The notes: generated from the letters alone by a model not told the origin. A stretch of 64,000 nucleotides of DNA from Rhynchospora pubera (GCA_028095005.1 CM051459.1:203895902-203959901), one strand, 5' to 3'; positions 24,765-37,449 are shown, numbered from the stretch's first letter. Program-made: numbers and translations.

Positions 24765-27609
24765 TCAATAATCATGAAGCATCTTCTCATAAATCGCTGC
24801 TTTCTTTTTCTGAAGGGCTTCAATTGCCTCCTTGATCGCAAACAATCCTCCACACCTGCTTCCTTGAACCATGTCATGTTCAAACTTAGCAATCTGCCTA
24901 TCAATAGCTTGAATCTGTAACAACAAAGCATGTTTGTCAGAATTACAAAAAATAGTTGCGACTGGCACTAGAATTATATGTGACTTTTCGTATAATTTCT
25001 ATGAAGGAGAGAAAGTCAGAAAGAATTTGAAAACAACATGTGCAACTAAATTAGAAGAAAAGGCGAGAAGAGAGACAAAAGGTTGCCAAGTTTGTCAAAG
25101 GAAGATGAAGAGAGAGAGAGAGATTAAGTACTTGGCGGCTTGGCCAACGTGCAAGTCCATTCCTTCGGCAAACATGCTTCAAAGCAGTGGAACAAACCTT
25201 CAGCCTTCTTGCAGCCTCAGCCATGGGAAGGTGCAAGTAGTTTGCCAATTCAAACAATCTCATATTAGCTGTCCGCTGACGCTGTTACGTCACGAACATA
25301 AAAAAATACGATTGCTTAGCTAAAATATCTTTATTTCCCAGAAAATTCAACTAGACAAACACGTATTTAAAATCATCTCTGCAAATATACCTGTAACGCT
25401 AGAGGAGTTCTTGCAGGTGCACGTCGTCCAGTATCAGGTACTTCGACACTGGCATATTTGGCATCTTCAATAACAAAGGGACTTTCACCTGAGCTGCCAG
25501 AGAGCTGCATGGAATCAGAGCTTGTGACAGTTGGTGATGCAGCTAATGAACTTGTACTACCAGAAGGACCCTGAAGTGTAGGATTGGGTATCAGAATAGT
25601 AGGTTCTTTCTCAATCGGCAAGTCAACTTTGAAGCTATTGTAGTTCAGAACATCTTTTTTTGTTCTCGAGGTTTCTACAATAAAAAAAGAGACTTCATAA
25701 AGCACTTACAAAAAAGGTAATTAACGTAAATATAACAATATTAAGAATGCTAGTAAAATATTGAAATATGAGGTATTCTGTGGAAAACAATATTCTGCTT
25801 TGTTGTTAAAACTTAGATTGAACTGCATGTATCAGAATTAAGATATACTACATGTATATATATGCCAGACCTTTGAGGTTATGTTTAGCACAACCCACGA
25901 ACAAGCTGTTCGCAAACCCCCTTGTTCTTGTTCGCATTCGTCGCTAGTTCCAGAATTTGAAGGAACAAGGAATTAGGGGCGAACAAGCAGATCGTGTTGT
26001 TTGAGCATTGTTTGGATGTTCGCTTGTTCATGCTGTTCGCGAACAGCCTTGTTCACTAGCGAACCAAACATACCAAGGTTGATTTGGAGATTATATGTAC
26101 ACTATTTTTCTTAATGTAATTTAAAATGCTAAAGACATCAAGTATTAAGCCAAAATGAGACGCTTATACAAAGATTTCTGAATGTACTTAAGGATGAAAT
26201 GACAAACAAAAGCTTCTTAATCTATTGTCTTCAGTTTAATTATAAAAAAATTAAGCAGCGCACAATGCGAGTATCAAATCTTTGACAAGTTTATTAAATT
26301 ACATTTCCATCACCTTGAACACTACAACCACAACATGCACAACAGCATGGAACCGTACAAGGCTACAACAATTTATGGAGAGCATCTATGATATATTTCA
26401 CTTGTGATGAAGATGAGCATGATAGCGGCCTGGTAAACTTAAAACAAAAATTTTAAAAGAAAACCCTACAACAGTTTTAGTCTATTTTTATACCAAGTTG
26501 ACTTAGTTGTCAACTGATTCATCCTATATCATGTTTTTCAATATACCCCTTTTTCCCCCACCAACCTTAGATGAAAATTTTAAAAATTTAGTAGTGTTAT
26601 GTTCCTACCTCCGATTTCAAAAATATGAGGTAACTGAATCAAACAATCTTCTGCATCCTCAAAGCATAATGTCGGCCCGAAATCAATTTCCAATGCCTCT
26701 TCAATCGGTGTATTCATGTCAGCACAAAGGGTATCATAAAAAGAGGCCAGAGAATCCTTCATGGTTCCACTTGTATCTGTATGTAGTAGTGTTACACAAC
26801 CAACCATGAAGCTTTTGACCCAATCATGTGATCTTGTGCTTAAACTGAAAACAACAAAGATCAAGAAAATTATGAAACAAAGTCAGATAAGTAGGAACTT
26901 CTGTACTCAAAATTTGAATGTGATATGACACAAAAATGAATGTAATTTCTTACTCCACATAGAAAAGCTCATGTTTGATTAACTGGCCACCTTCTTTAAA
27001 GTACTCTACATCAAACACTGCATGGTCGAATGTTCCCAAACCACCATGGACAGTGAAGATCAAATTTCGATTTGCTATAAAAAGGGATAATTTTAAGATC
27101 AAAAGAAAACATTAGAACATCTAGTGACACAACTAAATAGATAAATGAAACAAAAAATATGCAATTCAGCACGCACGGCTAGAGTGGGACACTTCTCTCA
27201 ATGTAACACAACAAGTGCAATCCCTTTGACCCGGTAGATACTGCTCGAAAATCTGTTCATATGGAGCCTCATCATCATTCTTGGCAGTTGTTGATGACCA
27301 TGACCCCTCAATATGAATCTGTTCTAAAGCCGAAATGATGACACTTTCGACACTAAGAGGTTCTGACTTCATGTTTGGAATTGGAGGATCAACAGTGTTC
27401 ATTCCACTCAGAACCAATGGCAAAGCAGATAGTACTGGAGTGTTGACATGAGGCACAGACTGAGGCAATTCTGGCAAGAGTAGAGGGGCTGCCAAGGGAA
27501 GTTGCTCAGCACTAGGAGATAACATGAGCTCTTCAAGTGGTGGATCGGGGAAAGTGAGGAAACGGGATATATCACAATCAGGATCATAGTTTTCTTCTGG
27601 ATAATCCAT
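24765..27609 (-). CDS. RWP-RK domain transcription factor, 455 aa, six exons
   Basis: A nuclear DNA-binding protein of the RWP-RK family, whose members act in nitrogen responses or in egg and gametophyte development. Exons in reading order: 27609-27177, 27074-26954, 26844-26609, 25674-25391, 25275-25132, 24914-24765; all joins are GT-AG and in phase. Residues 363-406, in exon 5, form the RWP-RK domain (FELANYLHLPMAEAARRLKV, then CRRNGLARWPSRQ). The last motif position is Gln instead of the usual Lys (RWPSRQ). Exon 6 gives a helical, coiled-coil-like tail (IDRQIAKFEHD...EALQKKKAAIYEKM). The N-terminal half is acidic and proline-rich (DISRFLTFPDPPLEELMLSP), then a conserved-looking block with FTVHGGLGTFDHAVF and SHDWVKSFMVGCVTLLHTD. 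Lack of PB1 and GAF-type regions makes it RKD-like rather than a full NIN-like protein. Start: the ATG at 27609; an ATG 5 nt upstream is out of frame. Confidence 0.88.
25877..26074. mobile_element. MITE in RWP-RK intron 3
   Basis: Imperfect inverted ends GGTTATGTTTAGC and, reverse complemented from the right, GGTATGTTTGGTTCGC enclose about 198 bp. The sequence is rich in GAACAAG, TTGTTCGC and GCGAACA words in both orientations, giving strong self-complementarity. The target duplication is not clear. It lies in the 934-bp intron between exons 3 and 4 and does not touch the splice sites. Confidence 0.55.
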
Positions 27610-27748
27610 TGCATAGGCGAAAGCAGAATGGGGCCTAGGCGGCCCCTCCCGTCTTCGCACGGCTGGTTGAAGTGAGAGAATTAATAAGTATAGGGTTTTG
27701 AGTAGTATCGCGCAGAGAAAAAAAGAACTTTCGAATGGAATGACGGTG

Positions 27749-27754
27749 TATATA
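27749..27754 (-). promoter_or_regulatory. TATA box of the RWP-RK gene
   Basis: TATATA, read on the minus strand as ACTTATATACACC, lies about 140 bp before the chosen ATG (27609). No competing TATA box is seen in between. Confidence 0.45.
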
Positions 27755-29039
27755 AGTGTGTGTGCGTGTCTGACGGTGTGTGTTTTTGGAAGTGGACCAA
27801 GGGATGTAAATACAGGATTTGAATAACGACCTTTTAATTTGGAAAGGTTCGGGTAAGAGGCGCGAATAGTAGATTAAGTGCAAACTGGCTATAAATTCGG
27901 ATCTCCTGAGACTTTTAAATATTGTTACGATGCAGCGAGTCATTAGCATATTTCGTGAATTACATAGAAATACACAAACACACTGTCACACTTTGTTCTG
28001 GTAAATAAAGAAAGAAAGTTCTCTTTCTTAATTTCGTGACTCGTTACTTTGTATGGTGGACAACGGCCACATTGAATCCATACTTAATCCATTGAATTAT
28101 AGTCACGTGGGAATTTCTACTTTTTGAGTGTACATGGTGCAGCGGAATCACCTAGATTTTCTGTTGCGTGGTACTATGTTGCAAAACGTTGCATTATAAT
28201 TGTTGGTATAAAATTTTAAAGATTAACATTAATATATCTCAACAATTCACACTACCCAATTTCTAGCGAGATGAGAACAAAAACCCATAACCTGATGCTT
28301 GGTCCGACTACATTTTGAATTTGTCCGACCCTTTATCTAAGACAGACAAGTCGTTCTATATAGATCAACTTCATCTGGCTATTTCATGGGCACCGTTTAT
28401 TTTTTTCAGACTTCAATCGACGAAAAAGGCGTATAGTTAGTAAGATTCACCAACTCAAAAAAACAATACATTTTTGTCGTTCCTAAAAAAAAAACCATTT
28501 TTGTTTGGGAATGTGAAATTATTTTTCTTGTCGTTTGGTCATCTATAATGGTGCGCAATCATTATAGATAATTTACAATTTATGGTTAAACTTGGTTATA
28601 GAGCAATGCTAAATTATATTTGTGGAACACGAGGGATTTTTACATAATCCCTTAATGGAATTTGACCTACCTCATCAGTTTGTTGAATTAATGGCAGCGG
28701 GCTTTATAGTCCTTAGCATCGTTTAGGCCCAATAAATTGCATCCCGTTCCCGATATACAATGAGAAGTAACATCAGACTCTACCTACATCCCGTTCCCGA
28801 TATACAATGAGAATTAACATCAGACTCTACCTACAATGATTTAAGCAATAATCTTCGATTGTTAATGGTCGGGAAAGGTCATATTACCTAATTGATTTAG
28901 TGTTGGGCAGTTAAAAATGGTCAATATATGAATTATGGTATCGATTATTTTGTAAACTGTATTAATTTATATTAATTTGAAGTTGGCAACTGCAAATCTG
29001 TTAAAAGAACAATTAGGCACAAATTACCATACTGTATCA
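27755..29039. other. Intergenic upstream of RWP-RK gene
   Basis: No gene seen. Holds a GT-rich patch near 27760-27785 and the 47-bp tandem repeat listed separately. Confidence 0.45.
28741..28834 (+). repeat. 47-bp tandem duplication
   Basis: Two 47-bp copies starting ATCCCGTTCCCGATATACAA at 28741 and 28788, differing at one site (GAAGTAAC against GAATTAAC). Non-coding. Confidence 0.9.
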
Positions 29040-29048
29040 TTAACTCAA

Positions 29049-29453
29049 GAGATAGGCTAAAATCAGTCGCGATTGACGGATGAGACCGTCAGCTACGATC
29101 AAATCTCAATTTTCGAAATTCTAACAGTCGATCCGAACCGTTCAATGTGTTCTCCATATAAAATCTCCTTGGAGACAAAATTTTACATTTTTCTGAAATT
29201 TTTTAGTATTTATTTGGTATTTTTCAAAATTCTTAATCTAAACAATTCTGGACCCTTCAATAACTATGATTTTTAAAAATCTCAAAAAAAATAGTAAAAA
29301 AAAATCAGAAAAATGTAAAATTTGGTCTCCAATGAGATTTCAATATGGAAAACACATTGGACGGTTCAGATTAGCCATTAGAACCTCAAAAGTTGAGATA
29401 TAATCGCAGCTGACGGGTCCATCCGTCAGTAGTGGCTGATTTTAGCCTATCTC
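29049..29453. mobile_element. MULE-type foldback MITE
   Basis: Inverted ends GAGATAGGCTAAAATCAGTC and GGCTGATTTTAGCCTATCTC. The two halves are reverse complements over most of the 405 bp, with shared blocks such as AAAATTTTACATTTTTCTGA, and AACCGTTCAATGTGT against ACACATTGGACGGTT. Nearly perfect 9-bp duplications flank it (TTAACTCAA at 29040-29048; TTCACTCAA at 29454-29462). Nine-bp duplications and long foldback arms are typical of Mutator-type MITEs. No coding capacity. Confidence 0.8.
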
Positions 29454-29462
29454 TTCACTCAA

Positions 29463-30094
29463 TATCGTTCCTTCAACTACAATAATCACATCTTCTTTTA
29501 TTGTAGCATTAGATTTTGAATTTCTCGGTATGCACGTGTTAGATTGGAAATGCAAAAATTATTTGTTATTTGTTAAGAGTTCTTTTTAGAGATACTAGCT
29601 AGAAGCTATCAAGTTATTATTTGTTAAGAGTTGTAAATTATTGGTTGGGGGATATAGAAATGAGTGGGAAGGAGACAAGAAAAGGGAGTTTTTGTTTTTC
29701 CTTTTGAATTCAATGAAGAATATTTTTTTTTTATTTTCAACATGAAGTTTATATTGTAATATAAAATGGGAATTGGTTTGAGCAATCTGAAAATGGAATA
29801 TAAAATGAGAATTATTTTGAGCAATCAAATAATCAAAGGAGCACTCCCTCCCTCTACGTCTTAATCTCATGTCCTATCTCCTCCTTTTCGCCCTCTCTCT
29901 TCACTCTTTTTCCCTCATGATGTCCCGCCCTTCATCCCACCGCCCTTCTCTCGTCCCGTACATCCTTGACTTATCTCTTTTTTCTCTCCCCTTCGTCTCG
30001 TTTCCTCCTTCACCATGTCTGTCTATCTTCTTTTTCCCTAACTCTTTTACATCTATATTGTTATTAGTTTTTGTAAATGTACTGATATTTAATT
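29463..30094. other. Pyrimidine-rich spacer, no gene seen
   Basis: AT-rich sequence, then a strongly pyrimidine-rich tract (about 29840-30060). Open frames here on both strands are low-complexity and not supported. Confidence 0.4.
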
Positions 30095-30727
30095 TATCAA
30101 GTTAAATTAAAAGGAGTAATTAAAAAAAGGTAGCTAACAAACTCAAATCCGAAGTATTTAAAAAGGATAACTAATAAGTAAAGGGAGAAACAAATTAACA
30201 AGATTAAAGAAATAACTAATAAGTTAAAAGAGTAACTACTAAGCCTGCATTTTTTAAAAGAAATAACTAGCAAGTTTAAGAGAGTAACTAAGAACCTAAA
30301 AGGAATAACTAATAATTTAGTTTCATAGTTATTAAAGTAGTGGAATAAATAAGAAATTTAATTTGACTGTTTTTTATACTAAATGAACAACTTACAATTT
30401 TAAATGTGCATATTTAAGGGAATATCTAACAAGCATAAAGAAGTATCTAATTTTTATTAGGAAGTACTTAGTAAATTTAAATGTGGAGTTATTTATGGAA
30501 GTAACTAATCTGTTTAAGGGAGTATCTAATAAATTTAAGGAAGTGTATTATTTGCTTATGTAGTATATATTGTAAGGGAATATAAATTAGTATTAAGAAA
30601 ATATTTATTTGCGTTAAGAGAGTATTTTATGTTATTTGAAGTTATATATCACAAGGAAATGTCTTTTTGAATCAAGGGAGTGTTTATTTTCTTAAGAGAG
30701 TATTTTACAAAGTTGTATAGTTATATA
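30095..30727 (+). repeat. Degenerate tandem repeats, AAGGGAGTAACTAATAAGTT type
   Basis: Roughly twenty diverged copies of a 20-35-bp unit around GGAGTAACTAATAAGTTTAA fill this stretch. Similar units (AAGAGAGTATTCATTTGAG) resume just after 33450, beyond the Helitron, so the array was probably continuous before that insertion. Confidence 0.6.
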
Positions 30728-33449
30728 TCAGTATTATAAATAAAGATGCGTGGGTGTCCTATCTGTTTTGTTGAAATTTTGTTTGACACGGCAATCAATT
30801 TTTTCATTGGTTTAGTTTGGCATTCAATTTTCATCTGAGTTTTGTGACGATAACTATGTAGATACTTTTGTAGCAACTCTTTTAGTCATTTAATTGACCC
30901 GGCTCACCAGTTGATGTTAAATTTCCTGCACAATTTTTCATTTCCAAACAAACGAACCTTATCTAATTTTCTACCTTACTCTGTCGCCGTGGCCTTTCTC
31001 CATTCGACATCCTTTTCGTTCTCCCTCGCCTTGATATGCCCTCCCTAATTTTCGTTTTCACTGTGCTCTATATTGCCTCTTGATTTACTCTACTAAGCTA
31101 TCCTCTCTTTTCAATTTGCTTCAGCTTCCGATTAGCCTCCCATCCTTTGATGATTTTTATACTCGGTAAGAGTAATTTAGTTTATGAATTTCTCTCTTCT
31201 TTCTTTTGTCTTATTCGAATTAGTGAAACTTTATGCTCTAAATTTTGTCCTTATTTCCTTCTGTTCTACTTTTGTCTATATAAGGGTTCTTCTGCGAGAT
31301 CTTTTTTCTGTACTCTGTCATTAGTGTTATTTTTTTAATATACATTGACTTCTGAAAAGGTAACTATGTCGATATTTTTTTCCCTCCGATTTAGTTTATT
31401 AGTAGTTGCCTTCAGATTATTTATTTGCTATTTGATGCTTCTTCCATCTTCCCTGTCCAAATTACATAAAATTCAGATTTTGTTAAATTTATATTCAAAA
31501 TTCATATAACCTAACACTTAATAATATTTTCAATAATAGATTTTTTTTTGTTTACTTCTTCCAGCGATGGGTGCCCATTGAAGAGTTCAAAGCCTTTTCT
31601 CTTTCATCTTTTTATACTGGTACGAATATACTATTCTTTTTACAATTGTTGTAGTTACTGGTAACAGATCATTGATTTAAAAAGAAAATTTTACAATTAT
31701 TCACCACTCTTATATTTCTTCCTTTGTTGTAGATACTGGTAATGCAGATTTTGTTTCTTTCTATTATAAAATATTATTTAAAATTTACTGATATCTTACC
31801 AGTTAGTACATACATGATACCAAATTGATCTAGATGAGTGACTACATGTTAATAGTTGATATGTTATTATTACATGATCAAGGGTTGAATACATGTTAAT
31901 AGTTGATTTGACAATGAAACTGGTAGGTCCTAATTTTTTTTTGCATCGTTTATGATTCTGCAAAGTTATGATTATTTCTCTTTATAATTCAGAGATTCCA
32001 ATATCAGATGTGTTGTCTGATGAAGATAGATAACGGCTTTGACAAATAGATTAGCAATTAGTTTTCTATTTTACTTTAGACAGTGTTTTATGATTTGAAT
32101 TTTGTTGCAGATAAATGAATAAGATTTCTTTTAGGTAATTATTTCTCTAATGTGGTATTATGGAATCAATTTATTGAATTACCACTATGTGTTGTTAGTC
32201 ACTCTTAGTTGGTCGTGTATATTTCTTTTGAGCATTTTGAACTTTATCATCCTATTAAATTCTCACATACTATTATCCTAACTGTTCTTACATTAGTCTG
32301 GTATAAGAGATATGAGGACCAACAGAGCACAAATATTAGTCATAGCATGGATGTGGCTAATGATATATTGGACCGACTTTTCTTTGAAGAACAAATGTTT
32401 ATCGTCCTATTCTTTCTTTTCTATGATGAACAAAAGTTTGTCGTCCCAGTTTTTATTTTTCAATAACGAGAACTTGCAAGATACTTATTGTTAAGTTAAT
32501 TATTAATTCTCAAACTTTTATTTGTCATCTGTCATGGATATTGTGCTATTGTAACATTAGAGATTCACGAGTAAAAGATAATGAAAAAACAATATTAAAC
32601 TGTAGTTAAATATTTAAATATATGCTTACCGATTTATAGGTTTCTTTTTTCATTGTTCAAAACTTCAAAGTATGGACAGTTTTTTTTTCTTATTGAGATA
32701 TAAAAAGTGAATTACAAATAATTTTTTCATAAATATAAAATAATAATTCATTTAATAAAAACTCATGGATCGGACGAAACTCGATGAGCCACCCTATATT
32801 TTTATAATCGCTAGGTGGGAAAATGCTTCCAATACGTGTTATATTAATTCATGGTCCAGTTTTATTTTACTTTATTATATTTATATCTATAAAATCTAAA
32901 TGATAGAGTGTACTTCTATTTATTAAGATGGTTCTTATGACATTTAAAAGAATAGTATGAATGTTCAGTTGTTCACTTTTATAGTTTATGGTCCAATTTC
33001 ATTTACTTTATATCTAATATCTAAATGCAACAATGTTGTGGCTATGAACGTTCTTTAACAAAGACGTCAACAATTTTGTTAGTGAAGACAAAAAGTGGAT
33101 AAATAACCCCTACACAAATCTAACAAAGCAAATCGAGTAAATGCAATGTAATAGAAATAGCAAGATGAGCTTTTAAAGAAAGAGATATAAAATTACCACA
33201 AAAGAAATATCCAAAAATAATTAAATTGCATCAGTTTGTTCTATATGAATATATCAGTGAAACTCGTGGTTTAATTTCTATTTAACTTTGTATTTAACAA
33301 TTAAAGATGGTTTCCAGTTTTAAAAAACATGTAATCAATGCAGCTTAAAAATTGCAAGGTCTTGAAAAAATAATTATTATATATAACTTTATTAAAAATT
33401 ATTATAACAAAAATGCATATATCGAGCGAAGCTCGATGTCCCCACCTAG
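30728..33449 (+). mobile_element. Probable non-autonomous Helitron
   Basis: The right end shows the Helitron signature: a perfect 7-bp hairpin ATCGAGC-gaa-GCTCGAT at 33421-33437, an 8-nt spacer, then CTAG (33446-33449) followed by host T. The best left end is TC at 30728, preceded by host A, reading TCAGTATTATAAATAAAGAT. This fits insertion between A and T without duplication. The same repeat array lies on both sides, supporting these limits. No Rep/helicase frame exists inside. The interior has short non-coding frames and a second, degenerate end-like sequence near 32769-32793 (ATCGGACGAAACTCGATGAG), so two related Helitrons may be nested or tandem. The right end is much better supported than the left. 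Confidence 0.6.
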
Positions 33450-33450
33450 T

Positions 33451-34646
33451 TATATATAAGAGAGTATTCATTTGAGTTAATGGAGCATTTATTTTTTTTA
33501 AGGTTACAAGACTATGTGTTATCTTTGTGCAACGTTAAAGGAGAGGATGACAAAATGGAGGGAGATGGTGCGGAAAGAAGGTAGAACACGAGGGGAAAGA
33601 AGGCGAAGGGGAAAAAAAAAGGTGATGTGAGCATGTAATGACGTCCTTAAAGTGTGTATCTGTTGTATATTATGTGAGTATATAAAATGAGACGCGAGGG
33701 AAGAGATGGAACCAAAGGAGGAAAGGTGCCACTGGAGAAATTGACACAGGGAAATGTAAGGGCGTCAGGGAGGGTAAGGTGTTTGGGAAAGGGAGGATAT
33801 CAGGGAAGTTGAAGGCGTTGGGGTCCTTAGAGAGATGAAAGGTATCCGAGGAAGGAAGAAAGAAAGTTAATTGCTATTTTGATAGTGGTTGTATATGTTA
33901 TTTTTGGCAACTGATTGCTTGATTATTGAAAGAGTTGATTGCACTTATCAGTTCCAATATAAAAATAATGATATGCTGAATATAATCAAACTTAAAATAC
34001 AACTGAAAGAACAATAATCTAACTTATATTTTTTTATCCATATTAATATCATCACGTGTGATCTTTGAGTAATAATTATGCTAACGCAATTTTGGATTAG
34101 AATTTTTAGTTACTTATTCTTGCTTTATTTTTATATAAATTAATAAATTAAATTATATGGACTTGCTATTAAATCGAAGCATATTTGATCCTCAAAATAG
34201 AAAACTAATATTTTTTTTTTGAAAGAACTAGACAATGACTGTCCATGTAAAATAGTAAACTAATATTTCTTGTGCATTTTTGTAAAATCATTATTGAAAT
34301 GGACAGGTGTTATTATGCTTTTGAAATTTGATATGCTCCATTTATTTCATTACACAGCCCAAAGAGATTTTGGGCTATAATTTGGAGAACACATCAGGCC
34401 TAGGCCTCTCGACAGATTACGAGTTTCAAACTTTGAAGGCCTAATGAATTCTTAATTTCCCTTTTCCGTTGTAAACTTGTAATCTAAATTTCAACCAGTA
34501 AATAAATAATTGTCTAAAAGGCTTGTGTTTGATTTGATGGAAATCATCTTGTTCTAGTTGGATAGCAATGAATACACTTAAGGTTGTTAAATTTGGTTGG
34601 ATATATTTTATATGGGGCGCCTGAATGATGTAACTAGGATAATCTT
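33451..34646. other. Gene-free; array remnant and purine-rich tract
   Basis: Resumed repeat array, then a purine-rich tract (about 33535-33870) that mirrors in composition the pyrimidine-rich tract at 29840-30060, then plain AT-rich sequence. No gene seen. Confidence 0.4.
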
Positions 34647-34649
34647 AAA

Positions 34650-34807
34650 GGGGGCGTTTGGATGGGTTGGGAATTGGAGGAATAACCAATTCTAGACATA
34701 AATTTATTGGGAAGTGTGTAATTTTGTGAAAAGTTTGGATTGTTTATAATAAATTAAATTCCGGAATTTGTTATTCTTGCAAATTCCGGGTTCATCCAAA
34801 CGGCCCC
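34650..34807. mobile_element. Tourist-like MITE
   Basis: Ends GGGGGCGTTTGGATG and CATCCAAACGGCCCC, flanked by AAA on both sides. The internal block AAGTTTGGATTGTTTATAAT is shared with the copies at 7047 and 34942. Confidence 0.7.
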
Positions 34808-34941
34808 AAAATTTTCAAATGCAGAAGAATTGAAAAAGTGAAAAGTTCGGTAAAATGATTTAAGTTTGATAATAAAGGTGAAAAACAAAAAGACAAGATC
34901 AGGACGTATTTGGTTTGATTGTGAATAAGCCTATTCGCGAA

Positions 34942-35109
34942 GGGGCCGTTTGGATCGCTTAGGAATTTGAAGAATTTGGGGAAGTTGCAATTTCTAGGAA
35001 TAAATTTATTGGGAAGTGTGTAACTTTGTGAATAGTTTGGATTGTTTATAATAAATTTATGGTAGGAAGATGAAATTCCCAAAATTCCTTCCCCAATCCA
35101 AACAGCCCC
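34942..35109. mobile_element. Tourist-like MITE inserted in another repeat
   Basis: Ends GGGGCCGTTTGGATC and CAATCCAAACAGCCCC; GAA duplicated at 34939-34941 and 35110-35112. The flanks (GTGAATAAGCCTATTCGC to the left; GAATAGATTTTATTTGTGCG to the right) look like one older repeat with AATAAG and CTTATT words that this copy has split. Confidence 0.8.
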
Positions 35110-35476
35110 GAATAGATTTTATTTGTGCGAATCAATCGACCAACGAATAAACACTTATTTGAATAAGAGCTAATTCGTCTCCTTATTCTTATTTCTGCCA
35201 TTTTCAGAACAAGCGGAACGAATATTTGTTCCAATAGAGCTTATTTCTGATTTGAAATTTTGAAGCCACTTAATTACAAACACGCCAGAGCATCGGTGTA
35301 CCGTGTGAGTGGCCATGATCACGTGCGGCACCCCTGGGCACCCACGTGGGAATGAAAGTGCCTTCAAATCTACCATCTTGTCATCCCCTCTGGACCGGAG
35401 TTTGGGCCCCGCAATACAGTTCCAGGTTTCTGGGCTCATTTGTTAAAACATAATATATAGGTTCATCGGTTCTAAG

Positions 35477-35705
35477 TAGGGCTATGCAAAATGATCGAGA
35501 CGATGTTGTAAATGAGCTGTTGCGTCGATCGTTTCGTCCTATGCGACGAAATAAATTTTCGTTATTTACACATGGACGAAACTGTTTCATTGTTTTGTTA
35601 ACTATTTCGTCCAACCAAACGAAATCGTTTTGTTGTTTCGTTAACCGTTTCATCCGAACGAAACGAAACGAAAAACGGTTAAAACGACTTTCGTTTTCAG
35701 CCCTA
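35477..35705. mobile_element. hAT-type MITE
   Basis: Starts TAGGGCTATGCAAAA and ends TTTTCAGCCCTA, the TAGGGCTG-type hAT ends. The 8-bp flanks match at 7 of 8 positions (GTTCTAAG at 35469-35476; GCTCTAAG at 35706-35713). The interior is dense in CGTTTCGT and GAAACGAAACG motifs in both orientations, typical of hAT subterminal binding sites. No coding capacity; 229 bp. Confidence 0.8.
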
Positions 35706-35713
35706 GCTCTAAG

Positions 35714-37431
35714 AATATATGAAATATAGAATACCTTTTTTTTATAGTATCTTTAATTCTACGTAATACCTTGTTTTATCAACAACTTTTCTTCTTTAAT
35801 TTCAAAATTTCTGAACGTTCACTCCCATATAAATAGTTAGTAATTCTGATGTTTCTAAGGCTATATATCTTTAATTTTTGTTTAATGTCCCTCATATAAA
35901 CAATACAGATTAGACTGATTAGTTGCGAAAGCTGATATTATATATAGTTTCAGTCAAAGTACAAAAGTTTTAAAAAATTGCAGAAGTAACGACTATTGCA
36001 TATTGTTGCAATTGTTACTGTAATTGTCATATCAACATCTTCAATTGATTTCTAATTGAGATAATAATGATGTAATGCAACACTGCATATATACTGTTTC
36101 GGGATCAATTTATACCTCTATTTAGTACAAAGTAGGTCAAATTTCATATGTATATCCAGATGGAAAACTCATATTAAAGAATGATGGAGTAAAAAAAATA
36201 AATAAAATAATAGACGATAATAAATGTAAAAAGAATGAGGGCATTCCTGAACATAATGAAATCGCACGAAATATATGTTTTGTTTTTAAGGGTTTAATAA
36301 TAAAATAGTACTTTTTTTTTCTGTGATTCAAGTATATATTTTTCTTTAAAATTGTTTGATTAAAAAAAAATTGAAACCATTAGCCCTCATTTAATCTAGC
36401 TAAATCCACCGATGATAATTTGAGATACATTTAATAGCGTAAGCAATTAGAATTTGAGGATATTAGTTTTACTAGACTCGGTAATTACCACACCCCTAAT
36501 GTTGATTATTAGTAGACCCGCCTCAGAAATCATCCCACAAATCATTCCACAAAGACCAAGAGCCCAAATGATTGTTAGGTGTCCTAGAGGGTTAAGCCCC
36601 CTTTGTGCTCAACTAACGTGGGTTGTTGCTACCTAGAGCGTAGATTTTAACCAAACACACGACCACCTCTCTCCGGACTTTGATTTTAATTATTTGTTTT
36701 GTCCATTTTGCCGAGCACAGACTAATGATTGATCTAGGAAAATCTATTGAGAATTTTGAGACCTGGAGAACATGAACGCAATCTTTTTTCTTTCTTTCTC
36801 TACCTCTATAATATTTTAAAAGTGAAAAAATTTCAATGATTATTGATCTTGTTGATTAATGTCAATTAATTAAACATAATGCTGCAAAATAATACAAAAG
36901 CCATATAGCAGCCACGCAACTATATATTTACAGATGAAAGAAAAGTTTTTCAAATTTTGTAAGATTGTAGAGTAATGTTCATTTGGTAATAACTAATTAT
37001 TGCGGAAGAGGGCGGCTCGGAGTGGCTGGCTTATTCTAGCCCATCATTAGATTATTTTATAGTTATAAAACTTAATTAGTTGCCTAATAGAAGCTTGTTT
37101 CTGCATGGCTTCCCTCCAAAAGATAAACGGTAGGTTCTTTTTCTTAAAATTAAAATTGGAACAAAAAACTGTACACCTTAATTTAAATTTTAATATTGAT
37201 TAGAAATTATTATTGTTATATATATAAAGATATGATATCACCAACTAAATTTCAACTATTAAATTCAACTTTTTTTTAATTAAAATACTTACAACGAGAG
37301 AAGTCACATCCAATATTATCATAATTTTGTTATGGTAATTCCGGCAACTCTTAAGAGACAGACAGATGAAAATCATCAATCGATCCAAAACAACCCTATC
37401 AGTCCGTCCAAATTCTAAGGCATTCGACTGT
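35714..37431. other. Intergenic, no gene seen
   Basis: AT-rich, no supported gene or complete element. Confidence 0.5.
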
Positions 37432-37449
37432 AATCACTACGCGAAATTT

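Noticed and set aside
30095..33449. Coding frames within the repeat array and Helitron (31147-31338, 32209-32466)
   Set aside because: Short, AT-driven, without domains; no Rep/helicase similarity.
29840..33880. A large inverted-repeat element bounded by pyrimidine-rich and purine-rich tracts
   Set aside because: Similarity is compositional only; I could not align defined termini or a target duplication.
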